DNA of 41,375 nt, taken from contig CALUKX010000022.1 in assembly GCA_944321335.1 (NCBI GenBank), forward strand, positions 1 to 41,375. The letters run 5' to 3'. Below are positions 17,501 through 25,178 of the stretch, piece by piece. Each line of letters starts with the position of its first letter. Within the stretch, counting starts at the first letter, position 1. Under the pieces are notes generated by a model that saw only the letters and a list, made by a program, of their open reading frames with translations, searched no databases and was not told the origin of the DNA. The DNA is from an uncultured Phocaeicola sp. (GTDB lineage: Bacteria; Bacteroidota; Bacteroidia; Bacteroidales; Bacteroidaceae). Position numbers and translations under genes: made by a program.

Positions 17501-18625
17501 TCAGCGATTGAATAGGGATGAAATTGTTCTACGGATGTTTTCCCGTGCAACATCCGGTTTCATTGCTTCGGTGAGAGGGAGTGTGTTGGGACTTACCTGT
17601 ATAAGCTTCTTGAAGCCTGCTGCTTCCAATTCTTTTGTATCTTCTATCTTTCCAGCTATTAACAAGGTCGGGACATTATGCTTGCGGGCTCGTTTCATTA
17701 CGCCCTCCGGAACTTTCCCCTGCAGTGTCTGGTTGTCGGATTTTCCTTCACCTGTTATAACCAAGTCACTTCCTGATAGAAAACTGTCGAATTTTACGGC
17801 ATCCAGCATCAGTTCGATGCCTGGTTTCAGTTCTGCATTCAGAAAGGCATAAAAGCATCCACCAAGACCTCCTGCAGCACCTGCACCTGGCAAAGTTTCA
17901 ATATCTTTTCCTGTCTGTATTCGGATAATTTCTGCCAAATGTTTCATCCCCATATCCAGAATGTTCAGTTGTTCCGGCGTTCCACCTTTTTGTTTTCCGA
18001 AAACGTAAGCTGCACCATCCGGTCCGCAGAATGGATTTTGGACGTCGCAGGCTATCGTGAATGTTGCTTCATTCAGTTCTGGAATCAGCTTGCTAGTGTC
18101 GATGTAGGCTGTTTCATTCATTATCCGACCTCCATAACCTAATGATTCATTGTTCTTGTTGAAGATGCTTGCCCCCAATGCTTGAAGCATTCCAAGACCT
18201 GCATCATTGGTGGCACTTCCACCTATCCCTATCAACAGATTCCGATAGCCGTTTTTCAAAGCATCAGCTATCAGTTCACCGGTTCCGTAGGTAGTCGTTA
18301 TCAATGGATTTCTTGATTCCTCCTCAACCAACGGGAGTCCGCTGATTTCCGCCATTTCGATTACGGCTGTCTTACCGTCACCTAAAACGCCATATCTCGC
18401 TTTGCGCAGCCTCATCAACGGATCGTGTGCTTCGGCGGTGATGAAATGTCCTCCTGTCGTCCGAACCAATACGTCCAATATGCCTTCACCTCCGTCGGCG
18501 ATTGGCAAAGAGATTATCTCACATTGGGGATAAACGGAACGGATTGTTTCGGCAACGCATTGTTCCACCTCAGCGGAACTGAGGCAGCCTTTGAATGAAT
18601 CGATGGCTAGGATTATCTTCTTCAT
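17501..18625 (-). CDS. Glycerate kinase
   Basis: A 374-residue cytoplasmic kinase of the GlxK/GarK type that phosphorylates D-glycerate to a phosphoglycerate. Hallmarks are the N-terminus KIILAIDSFKGCLSSAEVE, PIADGGEGILDVL near 42-54, LIGIGGSATNDAGLGMLQALGA near 130-150, the Gly-rich GAGAAGGLGGCF near 250 and DLVITGEGKSDNQTLQGK near 290. It follows the lactonase gene by 15 bases, so both are probably one operon feeding sugar-acid breakdown products into glycolysis. Confidence 0.95.
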   Translation of the reverse strand: MKKIILAIDSFKGCLSSAEVEQCVAETIRSVYPQCEIISLPIADGGEGILDVLVRTTGGHFITAEAHDPLMRLRKARYGVLGDGKTAVIEMAEISGLPLVEEESRNPLITTTYGTGELIADALKNGYRNLLIGIGGSATNDAGLGMLQALGASIFNKNNESLGYGGRIMNETAYIDTSKLIPELNEATFTIACDVQNPFCGPDGAAYVFGKQKGGTPEQLNILDMGMKHLAEIIRIQTGKDIETLPGAGAAGGLGGCFYAFLNAELKPGIELMLDAVKFDSFLSGSDLVITGEGKSDNQTLQGKVPEGVMKRARKHNVPTLLIAGKIEDTKELEAAGFKKLIQVSPNTLPLTEAMKPDVARENIRRTISSLFNR

Positions 18626-18640
18626 GGTTTTGAGGCAATA

Positions 18641-19777
18641 TTATTTCTCCACAAACTTGAGGCAGACAGGTTTGTTCATCTTGATGGTTTTTCCTGTATC
18701 TTTCAATAATCCGGTATCTGGATTACGTTGGAAAACTTGAATCTCATTGGTATCACGGCAAGCTACCAATAGGTATTTGCCGTTGGGGGTGATGATGAAA
18801 TTACGTGGATGGATTCCTGTTGGCTGATATCCGGTTTTTGTGAGTTTGCCATCTGCCGGATTTATGGCGAAAATAGCTATTCCGTCTCCTTTCAGACGGT
18901 TGGATGCATAAAGGAACTTGCCGTCGGGAGAGATGTGGATATCGGCGCTTCCTGCAGCATTCAGCGTATCGGCTTTGATAACCTGTATGGTATCTATCCG
19001 GCCGTCTTTATACGACATGGCAACGACTTCACCCGACAGTTCAGTAATAACGTAGAAGTAGTTCCCGTTGGGGGCGAAACAGGCATGACGTGGCCCCGAT
19101 CCAGGGATGAGGGGTACATCGTAAGCTTGTTTGCGGTCGGGACGACCATTTTCATTCAAAGGGAAAACATGGATTTTGTCGGTCCCTAAGTCATTTGCAT
19201 GGAGGTGGAGGCTGTCAGGCGTGAAATATACACAATGCAGGTAGGGATGTGTCTGTCGTTCCGGATGTATGCTTTTCCCGGTAAAGTTGATGGTATCCGC
19301 TTCCTGCAGCTTACCTTGATTGTCGATAGGGAAGATGGAAATGTTTCCACCGAAATAATTGGCTGTTACCGCATAATCCTCTTTGGGGCTTAGCGTGATA
19401 TTGCATGGTGCGCCTCCATGCGTCGGTCGGGAATTGACGAGTTGTAACCGTCCTTTCTGCATGTCAAAAGCAAGTGCATTGGCGGTTGCCGTTTCGCCTT
19501 CGTCTTCACCTACAGCAAATACTTTGCTTCCATCTTTCGACGGTACCAGATACGATGGGTTGGAAATGCCTTTCACACCGCTCCGGAAGATAGCTTCGCC
19601 TGTTTCCTGATTGAATACAAAAACCTTGATTCCTTCATCGGTTGCCGGTGCATAACTACCTACCAGCATATAAAGCGAATCATTCGAGGTCTCATCTTTC
19701 GATTGGCTATTGGCTTTCGGGGTACAATTACTGAATAACATCACGCTTCCTATGGTTAATGCAATTAGATTTTTCAT
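18641..19777 (-). CDS. Lactonase family beta-propeller lipoprotein
   Basis: A 378-residue protein of the 6-phosphogluconolactonase (YbhE/Pgl) seven-bladed propeller family. Repeating blade motifs include SYLVPSKDGSKVFAVGE, PCNITLSPKEDYAVTANYFGGNISIF, GPRHACFAPNGNYFYVITE and HPRNFIITPNGKYLLVACRD. The N-terminus MKNLIALTIGSVMLFSNC ends in a Cys that could be a lipobox (LFSNC), suggesting surface or periplasmic lipidation. This makes classical cytosolic 6-phosphogluconolactonase activity less certain; it may act on other sugar lactones. Confidence 0.88.
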   Translation of the reverse strand: MKNLIALTIGSVMLFSNCTPKANSQSKDETSNDSLYMLVGSYAPATDEGIKVFVFNQETGEAIFRSGVKGISNPSYLVPSKDGSKVFAVGEDEGETATANALAFDMQKGRLQLVNSRPTHGGAPCNITLSPKEDYAVTANYFGGNISIFPIDNQGKLQEADTINFTGKSIHPERQTHPYLHCVYFTPDSLHLHANDLGTDKIHVFPLNENGRPDRKQAYDVPLIPGSGPRHACFAPNGNYFYVITELSGEVVAMSYKDGRIDTIQVIKADTLNAAGSADIHISPDGKFLYASNRLKGDGIAIFAINPADGKLTKTGYQPTGIHPRNFIITPNGKYLLVACRDTNEIQVFQRNPDTGLLKDTGKTIKMNKPVCLKFVEK

Positions 19778-19794
19778 ACTTCATTCCATTTTCC

Positions 19795-19802
19795 CAAAAG
19801 TA
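19795..19802 (-). promoter_or_regulatory. Promoter of the lactonase-glycerate kinase operon, -7 box
   Basis: The minus strand reads TACTTTTG, an exact TAnnTTTG match, 17 bases before the lactonase ATG. Confidence 0.45.
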
Positions 19803-19872
19803 CATAAAATCCCTGCATGTTATAGAAAAGGGAAGATTTTTTATTGCTGTCACCAGGAAAAACTGTTTTCTG

Positions 19873-20583
19873 TTATTTCGGCATATTCGCTTCCAGATAG
19901 GCGGTGAAATTGTCTTTGTATGCATCGGTAACATGAATGATTTCATCACCGATATAGATGCAGTTGTTGCGGTCGACAGCCCGTATCTGGTCCAATGCTA
20001 TAATGTACGACCGATGTACGCGCATAAATCGGTTGGCCGGCAGCATTTCTTCCATCGATTTCATGGTGAGGTGGGTGATGAGCGGACGCTTTTCGTCTTT
20101 CAGATAGATTTTGATATAGTCTTTCAGACCGCATACGTAAAGTATCTGATTGAAGTCAATTTTGCGTAACATATTGTCGGTTCGGATAAACAGACTATTG
20201 CTTTCTTCCTTAGAAGTCGATGGCTCGATACGTTTACGGACTTTCTCAACGGCATTCTGGAATTTCTGATAGCGGATGGGTTTCAACAGGAAGTCTATGG
20301 CTTCCACTTCGTAGCTGTCGTAAGCATATTCTTTGAAAGCGGTAGTGAAGATGATGGCGGTCTCTGTCGGGACAAGTCGTGAGAGCTCAAGCCCATCCAG
20401 CCCCGGCATCTGTATATCCAGAAAGATAATGTCCACATGTTCACGATCGAGTGCTTCCAGTGCTTTGTACGAATCAGTAAACGAAGCTTTACACTCGATG
20501 CCCGGCGTACGTTCTGCAAAATTTTCAAGCATCTTGACGGCCAGCGGCTCGTCGTCAACAATATAACAGGTCAATGTTTTCAT
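19873..20583 (-). CDS. LytTR family response regulator
   Basis: A 236-residue cytoplasmic transcription factor. The receiver domain (1-120) keeps its acidic pocket (Asp10/Asp11 in VDDE), the phospho-acceptor Asp56 in FLDIQMPGLDG, TT in IIFTTAF and Lys in LLKPIRY. The LytTR DNA-binding domain (about 140-235) contains LFIRTDNMLRKIDFNQILYV and RFMRVHRSYIIALDQI. Its ATG overlaps the TGA of the kinase gene by four bases, so it is coupled to it. The likely target is its own operon, including the receptor-like barrel upstream. Confidence 0.94.
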   Translation of the reverse strand: MKTLTCYIVDDEPLAVKMLENFAERTPGIECKASFTDSYKALEALDREHVDIIFLDIQMPGLDGLELSRLVPTETAIIFTTAFKEYAYDSYEVEAIDFLLKPIRYQKFQNAVEKVRKRIEPSTSKEESNSLFIRTDNMLRKIDFNQILYVCGLKDYIKIYLKDEKRPLITHLTMKSMEEMLPANRFMRVHRSYIIALDQIRAVDRNNCIYIGDEIIHVTDAYKDNFTAYLEANMPK

Positions 20584-21620
20584 GCGCAGTTGCGTAGGGT
20601 TATATCAATACAATATAGATTGTCCTTTATTTCTTGATGATATTCGTAATTTCCGGGGTATGAAAGTTCCAACCGGCGAAGAAGGTTGTCTACACCGATT
20701 CCCGATCCTATCTTTTTGCCTTCCGATTCGGGATGGTAGCTGTTGGTTACTGTAAAATGCAGTTCGTTGTCCTTGTAACTGATCTGAATGTCAATAACAG
20801 AGGGTTCTCTGCTGCTGTAACTATGCTTGAAGGCATTCTCGATTGGTGAAATGAAAAACAGGGGAATCACCTGAATAGGAGGGATGGAAGGATCAATCTT
20901 CAACGATACCTACGTTGAAGCACTGCGTAATTTCATCAGATTGATGTAGTTTTGGATAAACTCTAACTCATGCTGTATCGGAACTTTCGGTTGGTTGGTA
21001 TTGTACAAGGCATAACGGAGCAAATCGCTCAATTGGCTGATACTGTCCTGTGCCTTGTCGGCATCAATCTGTACCAGGCTGGAGATGTTGTTGAGTGTAT
21101 TGAACAGAAAGTGTGGGTTGAGTTGGTTCTTGAGCCAGGTAAGTTCCGCTTCAGCCGATCTTTGTTTCTCCTCCTGTAACTGTATCCGCAATTCGTTCCA
21201 TCGCATGAAATACCGGACGGCAATAGCAATGAATATCAGTATAATCTGAGTCACAAAACTGATAATCAGACAATTGATAAAATATCCATAATCTTTACCT
21301 TGATTCCATGTGGTACTTAGTCCCATATAAAACCAATATTTGTCGATGAAATGGATGGTCAGAACCAGCATATTAATTGCTACAAATCCCATTGTTCTTT
21401 CCTTGAACAGCAAATGAGGTATTGCCCAATAGAAATTGATGAAATATGTAATGAAGGAGATACCATAGAACTTGAGCGATCCGCCCAATGCATACAGGAA
21501 GAAACTGAAATCCTGTTGCTGTATACATAGAAGCAAAGGGTAGGTGGCGATAAAAATCAGGCAGATGAGAGCCTGAACTAGCTGTACCATCAAATTTATT
21601 TTCGAAGAGTCTGTTTTCAT
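20580..21620 (-). pseudogene. LytS/YehU-type sensor histidine kinase, interrupted by in-frame TAG
   Basis: Without the stop the gene would encode 346 residues: four N-terminal membrane helices (about 10-135), the His_kinase core with the phospho-acceptor in LNPHFLFNTLNN (His170), and an HATPase_c domain (PLFFISPIENAFKHS; later GSGIGVDNLLRRLEL). A TAG at 20910-20912 (codon 237) separates the two domains. The frame is the same on both sides: NLMKLRSAST, stop, VSLKIDPSIPP. A single base change from a Lys, Glu or Gln codon would explain it. A TTG at 20903 could restart the ATPase half. It overlaps the response regulator by four bases and starts 42 bases after the barrel gene. This is a true nonsense mutation or a sequencing error. 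Confidence 0.85.
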
Positions 21621-21662
21621 AAATATCGGTCTGATTTGACAAATATAGAAATTTCCTGATTC

Positions 21663-24131
21663 TTATTGTACCATCATGTTTCCTATTTTCACGGTAGAGG
21701 ATTCTTTGTTGATGACATCCGTGTTCCGGATGCTACGTTGGGCTTTATGTTGTTTTACCTGCTTGCCGAATGTATAGCTGATGCTGAAATAATAGGCCTG
21801 TAGTGGAATACGTACCAATGTCCGGCTTTGGAAACCTGTTCCGTTTATACGTGATTTGTAATCGAGCTTGTTTCCCGAAAGAGGTGTCATCCCTGTTATG
21901 GCTATGTTCAGCCGTTCCTTGCAGAAGGAACGTGAGAGGGTACCCATGAAGGCGTTGAATCCGGAATTCCATCCCTGGAGGTTGTATTGTTTGGTGGAAC
22001 TCATGATGTTGAGGCTCAGATGAAGCTTCCACGGCAGTGTCTGTTGATAGCCGAACATGATGTTCCCTTGCCATCCATAGGAATGCAGGTCAATCTGTCT
22101 GTTACGGAAATCGGCATAAGAGATAGCGCCGTTCAACATGAAACGGGTTTTTGCACCGACATTCCAGTTGACGAATGCATTAAGACCGGTTTGACGGCTT
22201 TTGACAATATTGCCGTAGGTATTATGCAACAGGTTGTCCTGATAGAAGCTATACCCCGAGATACCATTGTCTGATAGGGGATGGCGTAGGGTAAGGTTGA
22301 CATTCCAAATCGCTGAACTATAGTTGTACACCAATCCTAAATGATGAACCTCTTCACTTTCCAGGTCTGTATTGCCATAGGTAAGCGCGGTTGGATCCGA
22401 TTTGTCGATATAGGGATTCAGATAGCTGATACCCGGTCGGCTGATACGGAGATTGTAGGTCGCACCGATGTTTTGTTTCTCATTGATGCTATACGATATA
22501 TTGGCGTTTGGAACCCAATTGCCATAGTCTTTCCTGAAACTTTCTGTTGTTCCACCGTATGAATGGATTTCCTGCCAGGTATGTTCGTAGCGTATTCCGG
22601 CGGTAAGTGAGAATCTTTTTATCGATGCCCTATATTCCAGGTATGCGGCCAGTATCTGGTTGTCGTGCTTGCTCGACGGGTCGTAGATGTTTTCCCCGTT
22701 GTCAAGCATGTAATAGTCGGAATTGGCGGAGTTTTTACGGAGAATATATTTCATTCCGGCATCAATGTGTTGTCCATGTGGCATCGGCGAAGAGAAATCG
22801 GCTTGCCAGGTATGCTCCCAGGTATTGTTCTTGATACGACTGTAACGGTCGTAATAGTTCTGGAACCATTCATTGTTTCCCGTATCGAAGTAGTTGAAGC
22901 TTTTGGTATGGTCGGGCAGGTTCGAGAGGAGATACGACAAGGTAATCATCCGTTCGGGATGATGTATGAAGTTGTGTTGGAAATCAAGGCTCGCATTGAA
23001 GGAATATTTCGATATGTCTGTCCGGTTGCTTTGCTTGTAACCAATAACTGCCGGATAATGGATGCCTTCAAAATTTGTTCCTCCATTGCCGTCGGTACCG
23101 GTATCGTATTTCATCAGACCGAAGGATGCCGATAGGGTGTTCAAGGTATCAATTTCGTAACCGGCGTTGAGGCTTGCCGACATCATGTCGACATCGGTGT
23201 CATTGGATTGGTTGAATCGGGTGAAATCCGAACCTTCCTTGTGAAGTTGTTCCCGGCTATAGTCTATATCCATATCCTTCATTTTCATCTGAGTGGCATT
23301 GATGTTGGCCGACAAAGACAGTTTGCCTTGCTGCATATTGAAGTAACCGCCTTCCATCCATCCTTTGTTGGAAGCTGTAACACGGACATTGGCATTATAA
23401 CCGTTGGTGGCAGTTGCGGTAGCCGAACTTCTGTCGGTAATCAGATTCAATACGCCACCTGTTCCTTCCGCATCGTATCTGGCTCCCGGATTGGTAATCA
23501 CTTCAATCCGTTTGATGGCTGTAGCCGGCATATTCTTGAAGATTTCCGACGGGTTGCTGCTCATCATTACATTCGGCTTTCCGTCGACATACACCTTGAA
23601 GCTGGAACTTCCGTTTACGGTTATCTGGTCATTGCCGTCTACCGCAACCATAGGTACTTTCCGCAACATATCTAGCACGCTGTTGGTCTTGGCGTCCACA
23701 TCGTCTGACACACTGTATGACATCCGGTCTACTTCCATCTTGACCAAGGGTTTGCGGGCTACTACCTCTACACCTTTCAGTTGCTGGACGTTGTCTTGTA
23801 TGAATAATGTTTCGAGATTGAAAACCTGTTCTCCGTTGAGGGAGAATGGAACTTCCTTGGTTGTTCTTCCAACAGAAGAAACGATCAATACATATTTCCC
23901 TTTCCCTTTTATCGTTTGTGAAAAATGTCCGTTCAGATCCGTTACTCCCATCGCTGCAGGCTTGTTCCTGTTCGAGCGGTTGAAAATCCGGAGAGTTGCA
24001 TACGGTTCGCCGTCCAATGTAAGCGAATCGGCAACTACGCCTTCGATTCGTGTGCTTTGTGCATGACTGTCGGACAGAGATATCCAACTCAGGCAACAAC
24101 CTATAAACAATTTCATCATCTTATTTTTCAT
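21663..24131 (-). CDS. TonB-dependent receptor-like outer membrane protein (OMP_b-brl_3 type)
   Basis: An outer-membrane protein of about 822 residues. After a signal peptide (MKLFIGCCLSWISLSDSHAQ) there is a carboxypeptidase-regulatory-like domain (about 25-110; VTDLNGHFSQTIKGKGKYVLIVSSVG), a TonB plug (about 120-240; VLDMLRKVPMVAVDG, ITNPGARYDAEGTGGVLNLIT) and a C-terminal beta-barrel. No SusD partner is present, so it is not a typical polysaccharide-utilisation receptor. It precedes a sensor kinase and LytTR regulator on one transcript and may act as sensor or effector. ATGs at 24137, 24131 and 24119 are possible; 24131 was chosen to leave a normal signal peptide. Confidence 0.88.
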   Translation of the reverse strand: MKNKMMKLFIGCCLSWISLSDSHAQSTRIEGVVADSLTLDGEPYATLRIFNRSNRNKPAAMGVTDLNGHFSQTIKGKGKYVLIVSSVGRTTKEVPFSLNGEQVFNLETLFIQDNVQQLKGVEVVARKPLVKMEVDRMSYSVSDDVDAKTNSVLDMLRKVPMVAVDGNDQITVNGSSSFKVYVDGKPNVMMSSNPSEIFKNMPATAIKRIEVITNPGARYDAEGTGGVLNLITDRSSATATATNGYNANVRVTASNKGWMEGGYFNMQQGKLSLSANINATQMKMKDMDIDYSREQLHKEGSDFTRFNQSNDTDVDMMSASLNAGYEIDTLNTLSASFGLMKYDTGTDGNGGTNFEGIHYPAVIGYKQSNRTDISKYSFNASLDFQHNFIHHPERMITLSYLLSNLPDHTKSFNYFDTGNNEWFQNYYDRYSRIKNNTWEHTWQADFSSPMPHGQHIDAGMKYILRKNSANSDYYMLDNGENIYDPSSKHDNQILAAYLEYRASIKRFSLTAGIRYEHTWQEIHSYGGTTESFRKDYGNWVPNANISYSINEKQNIGATYNLRISRPGISYLNPYIDKSDPTALTYGNTDLESEEVHHLGLVYNYSSAIWNVNLTLRHPLSDNGISGYSFYQDNLLHNTYGNIVKSRQTGLNAFVNWNVGAKTRFMLNGAISYADFRNRQIDLHSYGWQGNIMFGYQQTLPWKLHLSLNIMSSTKQYNLQGWNSGFNAFMGTLSRSFCKERLNIAITGMTPLSGNKLDYKSRINGTGFQSRTLVRIPLQAYYFSISYTFGKQVKQHKAQRSIRNTDVINKESSTVKIGNMMVQ

Positions 24132-24155
24132 CTGCATTTGTGTTTTTAGTTGCTG

Positions 24156-24163
24156 CAAAGCTA
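24156..24163 (-). promoter_or_regulatory. Promoter of the receptor-kinase-regulator operon, -7 box
   Basis: The minus strand reads TAGCTTTG, an exact TAnnTTTG match, about 25 bases upstream of the chosen start. No -33 element is clear. Confidence 0.45.
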
Positions 24164-24244
24164 AGTCTAGAATTGTGTGATACGATGCCTTTTTAGACGA
24201 AGCCCCCTTTCCCTTTCGACGAGTTCTTGTGCAAGCGGTAAAGC

Positions 24245-24340
24245 TAATATAAAAATAGCCGATTGATACTTGTATCACTACAACTCAATCGGCTTTTGTT
24301 AATGCTATGAAACATGAAGATGTTTCGGAGGGCAAAGATA
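24245..24340 (-). ncRNA. Candidate small RNA with promoter, 5' hairpin and terminator
   Basis: The minus strand has an exact -7 box TATCTTTG (24340-24333). Transcription from about 24327 would begin with a perfect 7-bp hairpin (GAAACAT/ATGTTTC, 24326-24309, loop CTTC). It would end at a 9-bp perfect stem (24293-24285 with 24266-24258) followed by ATTTTTATA. The product is about 75-80 bases. No protein gene on this strand reaches this terminator from upstream. A 23-codon frame exists but runs through the terminator and looks meaningless. No RNA family was recognised. Confidence 0.4.
24258..24299. terminator. Orphan hairpin terminator in a divergent gap
   Basis: GCCGATTGA (24258-24266) and TCAATCGGC (24285-24293) pair perfectly. 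T-rich tails exist on both strands (TTTTGTT on plus, ATTTTTATA on minus). Both flanking protein genes point away from it, which is why a small RNA is suspected. Confidence 0.7.
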
Positions 24341-24420
24341 TGGGTCTCGGCGATACATTGGATGTTTTTTCGACGAATGGGTAGGTGTGTGTCGACCATT
24401 TACCGTATAAAGTATTTTCG

Positions 24421-24428
24421 TATCTTTG
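24421..24428 (+). promoter_or_regulatory. Promoter of the PLD-like gene, -7 box
   Basis: TATCTTTG matches TAnnTTTG, 24 bases before ATG 24453. It argues against starting the protein at the upstream TTG at 24426. Confidence 0.5.
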
Positions 24429-24452
24429 CTTGTGAATCAAATTCATGCGATT

Positions 24453-24965
24453 ATGATCAAGTATATAGCCAATTCGGCCCATTATGATGACGTGTTGCTT
24501 CGAGCCGCCAATGTGAAACGGTGCCTTTGGATCGGTACGGCCGATATCAAGGACTTGTATGTGAAAGGAGGAAAAGATACGGTCCCGTTTCTCGGTGTCA
24601 TAGCCAAACTGATTCAGAAGGGAGTGGAAGTCCGTTTGATTCATGCTAAGGAGCCCGGTCCGGCATTTCGTGAAGACTTCGACAAATATCCGGTCTTGTC
24701 GGCCGGATTGGAACGTTTGTTGTGTCCACGGGTACACTTCAAGCTGATGATATTCGATCTGGAGACTGTCTATATCGGTTCGGCTAACCTGACCGGAGCC
24801 GGCTTTGGCATGAAAAGTGAATTAAGAAGAAACTTCGAGGCCGGTGTGCTTACCGATGAACCTGCATTGGTAGAAGAAGCTGTCAATCAGTTCGATTTTG
24901 TCTGGATGGGAAGCCATTGCAAGAAATGCGGGCGGAAAGATTATTGTACGGATGGTATACGGTAA
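24453..24965 (+). CDS. Small phospholipase D-like (single HKD) protein
   Basis: A 170-residue protein with one complete HKD motif: His95, Lys97 and Asp102 in HFKLMIFD, followed by the usual VYIGSANLTGAGF. Single-HKD proteins of this size usually act as dimers and include nucleases such as Nuc and restriction-type enzymes; lipid hydrolysis is less likely. The C-terminus has His155 and the cysteines of C-x2-C-x5-C (156, 159, 165), a possible metal site. There is no signal peptide, so it is probably cytoplasmic. It appears to be transcribed alone; its partners are unknown. Confidence 0.8.
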   Translation: MIKYIANSAHYDDVLLRAANVKRCLWIGTADIKDLYVKGGKDTVPFLGVIAKLIQKGVEVRLIHAKEPGPAFREDFDKYPVLSAGLERLLCPRVHFKLMIFDLETVYIGSANLTGAGFGMKSELRRNFEAGVLTDEPALVEEAVNQFDFVWMGSHCKKCGRKDYCTDGIR

Positions 24966-25125
24966 AGAAAAATCCAAACATTTCACTATATCTAAATGAA
25001 AGAAAATATCCTTTTTTTAATAGCTCTTTGTTTTTATAAATCATCTTTATATTTTAAAATGACAACCAAAGGTGAATTTCTTTTGAATTTCATGTCGTAA
25101 TAGTGGATATTCCGTTCCTTTATTG

Positions 25126-25133
25126 TATATTTG
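25126..25133 (+). promoter_or_regulatory. Promoter of the first POT-family gene, -7 box
   Basis: TATATTTG matches TAnnTTTG, 45 bases before the ATG. The rest of the gap 24966-25125 is AT-rich and shows nothing else convincing. Confidence 0.5.
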
Positions 25134-25178
25134 CGGATAAATATTGAATTATTAACCACTTAAATCTTCTTTAAATTT

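Noticed and set aside
20904-20912. Recoding of TAG (for example pyrrolysine) in the kinase gene
   Set aside because: No pyrrolysine genes or context are seen, other genes here end with TAG normally, and kinases of this family do not need recoding. Nonsense mutation or sequence error is simpler.
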